Origin: Chloroflexales bacterium
GTDB lineage: Bacteria; Chloroflexota; Chloroflexia; Chloroflexales; Chloroflexaceae
Assembly (NCBI GenBank): GCA_013336035.1
Contig: JAAXUL010000461.1
Coordinates: 1-6,533 of the forward strand
Direction: 5' to 3'
DNA: 6,533 bases
Shown here piece after piece: positions 5,449-6,533 of this stretch; position 1 is the first letter of the stretch, and each line of letters starts with the position of its first letter. Made by a program: the position numbers and the translations under genes. Under the pieces are notes generated by a model. That model ran no database searches. It had not been told where the DNA came from and saw nothing but the letters and a program-made list of their open reading frames with translations.

Positions 5449-6402
5449 TTATGCGGCGCCGAGGTGCTCGCGCCCGTGGGGCGCCTGCCAGTCGATGAGC
5501 GGCCCCTTCGGGATAATCTTCAGCGGGTTGAGCGCCGAGATCCCGCCGTAGTACATGCGCTTGATGAAGTCGAGGTCGGTGGTGTCGCCGAAGCCCGGGG
5601 TCTGGTACAGGTCGCGGGTGTAGGCCCACAGGTGCGGGTAGTCGACCAGGCGGCGCAGGTTGCACTTGAAGTGCAGGTAGTAGACCGCGTCGAAGCGCGC
5701 CAGGGTCGGGTAGAGCCGCACGTCGGCCTCGGTGAGCTGGCCGCCCACCAGGTAGCGCTGGCGGCTCAGCCGCTCCTCCAGCCAGTCCAGGCGGGCGAAG
5801 AGGGCATCGAAGGCAGCCTCGTAGGGTCCCTGGGCCGCGGCAAAGCCGGCCTTGTAGACGCCATTGTTCACGTCGTGGTAGATCAGCTCGTTGAGCGCGT
5901 CGATCTCGGCGCGCAAGTGCGCGGGGTAGAGGTCGGGGGCGCCGGGCTTGTGGAAGGCGGTGAACTGGGTCTCGAGGTCGATGGTGATGTCGGGGTAGTT
6001 GTTCGTCACCAGGCGTCCGGTGACGCGGTCCCAGAGGCAGGGCACGGTGTAGCGCAGGTTGTAGGCGGGGTCGGTGCGATGGTAGGCCTCAGCGAGGAAC
6101 TGGAAGCCGTTGATCGGGTCGACGGTGTGGCCAGGGCCATCGGAGAAGGCCCAGCCACGCTCATCGCGCAGCGGAGCCACGACCGAGAGCGAGATGACGT
6201 TTTCGAGGCCAAGCAGGCGTCTGACGATGATAGTGCGGTGGGCCCAGGGGCAGCCCAGCGAGACGTAGAGGTGGTAGCGCCCCGGCTCCGCCTTGAAGCC
6301 CGACGAGCCGTCGGCGGTGACCCGGTCGCGGATGGTGTACGCCTGGCGCACGAAGGCGCCGCTCGCGTTGGTCTCGGCGGGGAACGGTGCGACGACAGTC
6401 AT
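5449..6402 (-). CDS. Glutathionyl-hydroquinone reductase-like protein (YqjG/Ecm4, Xi-class GST)
   Basis: First gene of unit A, 317 residues, cytoplasmic. The thioredoxin-fold domain carries the catalytic Cys51 in GCPWAHR (50-56), followed by GWAF (83-86), VPCLWD (120-125) and VTNNYPDIT (132-140). The helical domain has VNNGVYKAGFA (178-188), LTEADVRLYPTLARFD (223-238) and the C-terminal family signature around YYGG..NP..IIPKGP (284-301). Family enzymes use thiol chemistry to reduce glutathionyl-hydroquinones to free hydroquinones. Chloroflexota and actinobacteria often lack glutathione, so another low-molecular-weight thiol may be the partner here. The ATG at 6402 has a strong SD (AGGAGG, 6 nt upstream) and lies about 20 nt from the predicted transcript start. 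Compared with its paralogue at 2805-3752 it keeps the Cys but has a more divergent C-terminal segment (residues 283-290). Confidence 0.94.
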   Translation of the reverse strand: MTVVAPFPAETNASGAFVRQAYTIRDRVTADGSSGFKAEPGRYHLYVSLGCPWAHRTIIVRRLLGLENVISLSVVAPLRDERGWAFSDGPGHTVDPINGFQFLAEAYHRTDPAYNLRYTVPCLWDRVTGRLVTNNYPDITIDLETQFTAFHKPGAPDLYPAHLRAEIDALNELIYHDVNNGVYKAGFAAAQGPYEAAFDALFARLDWLEERLSRQRYLVGGQLTEADVRLYPTLARFDAVYYLHFKCNLRRLVDYPHLWAYTRDLYQTPGFGDTTDLDFIKRMYYGGISALNPLKIIPKGPLIDWQAPHGREHLGAA

Positions 6403-6408
6403 GCGCTT

Positions 6409-6414
6409 CCTCCT
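6409..6414 (-). promoter_or_regulatory. Strong ribosome binding site of the first gene of unit A
   Basis: AGGAGG, 6 nt before ATG 6402, the strongest SD in the window. It confirms the start of the Cys-type transferase. Confidence 0.8.
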
Positions 6415-6428
6415 TCTGATATGGAGGA

Positions 6429-6458
6429 ATTATTAACTAAGTTTGTTTTATTTGTCAA
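6429..6458 (-). promoter_or_regulatory. Promoter of unit A
   Basis: On the minus strand TTGACA (6458-6453, perfect) is followed after 18 nt by AATAAT (6434-6429, 5 of 6 matches to TATAAT). The segment is strongly AT-rich in a GC-rich setting. The transcript would start near 6422, leaving a leader of about 20 nt that holds the SD. It should drive the six genes down to cysK. Confidence 0.7.
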
Positions 6459-6460
6459 AT
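6450..6460. promoter_or_regulatory. Candidate operator: palindrome over the unit A -35 box
   Basis: ATTTG-T-CAAAT is a perfect 5-bp inverted repeat with a 1-nt centre, sitting on the -35 box. It matches 10 of 11 bases with the sequence at the unit B promoter (1255-1265). It may bind the same regulator there, but overlap with the -35 consensus explains part of the likeness. Confidence 0.4.
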
Positions 6461-6479
6461 ACCCATCGGTGATGCTGAA

Positions 6480-6514
6480 GGCCCTGCGCTCGCCGAACAG
6501 GCGGCCGCAGGGCC
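6480..6514. terminator. Strong hairpin upstream of unit A, possible terminator of a neighbouring gene
   Basis: A 9-bp perfect stem (6480-6488 with 6506-6514), then a C-C mismatch and a T-G pair, then a 4-bp inner stem (CGCC/GGCG) and a 5-nt loop. It lies directly upstream of the unit A promoter, where the terminator of a preceding minus-strand gene would be expected. No T-run follows on either strand, so rho-independent activity is uncertain. The last 19 bases (6515-6533) hold nothing I can support. Confidence 0.45.
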
Positions 6515-6533
6515 AGCAGGATGCCGGCGCTGG

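Noticed and set aside
4203..5498. Long plus-strand open frame (431 codons) opposite the oxygenase and AhpD-like genes
   Set aside because: It is the antisense shadow of two well-supported genes in high-GC DNA: composition is Gly/Ala/Arg/Val-rich, with no recognisable domain.
6399..6532. Minus-strand frame open from the right edge whose TGA overlaps the ATG at 6402 (ATGA)
   Set aside because: The overlap looks like coupled genes, but the frame runs through a perfect -35 box, an AT-rich promoter and a strong hairpin, and its translation resembles no protein. Treated as non-coding.
6472..6533. Possible divergent plus-strand gene starting at ATG 6472
   Set aside because: No SD and only about 20 codons before the window ends, passing straight through the hairpin. 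Not supportable here.

Overview
This is a high-GC bacterial window in which every gene I can support lies on the minus strand, so it reads from right to left. It holds eight protein genes in two transcription units, each with its own AT-rich promoter that stands out from the GC-rich surroundings. I see no RNA gene, CRISPR array or mobile element. The GC content, Shine-Dalgarno sites and style of the proteins suggest a Chloroflexota-type organism, but that is an impression from memory and not a proof. An actinobacterium is the main alternative.

Unit A (6402 down to 1281) has six genes: (1) a glutathionyl-hydroquinone-reductase-like transferase of the YqjG/Ecm4 family with its catalytic Cys; (2) an isopenicillin-N-synthase-like 2-oxoglutarate/Fe(II) oxygenase; (3) a small AhpD/carboxymuconolactone-decarboxylase-like protein; (4) a second YqjG/Ecm4-family protein, about 75% identical to the first, whose catalytic Cys is Tyr; (5) a GNAT acetyltransferase; (6) cysteine synthase (cysK family). 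Gaps between genes are 3 to 58 nt. The two widest gaps each hold a GC-rich hairpin of the same geometry just ahead of the next ribosome binding site. The unit looks like a thiol or redox module: cysteine supply, thiol-dependent reductase or transferase, CxxC protein, oxygenase and acetyltransferase. Its substrate cannot be read from the sequence.

Unit B (1169 down to the left edge) has a 203-residue protein of no family I recognise, followed 21 nt later by a cation diffusion facilitator with an extremely His-rich N-terminus. The facilitator is cut by the window edge. Being an open-ended frame, it is easily missed.

The two promoters share a near-identical motif, ATTTGTCAA(A/G)TA on the + strand, over a consensus TTGACA -35 box. 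Each copy sits in an inverted repeat, which hints that one regulator could control both units. The most unusual points are the Cys-to-Tyr replacement in an otherwise canonical reductase paralogue, the AhpD-like protein that keeps CxxC but lacks the usual Glu and His, and the unrecognised Cys/His-bearing partner of the metal transporter.
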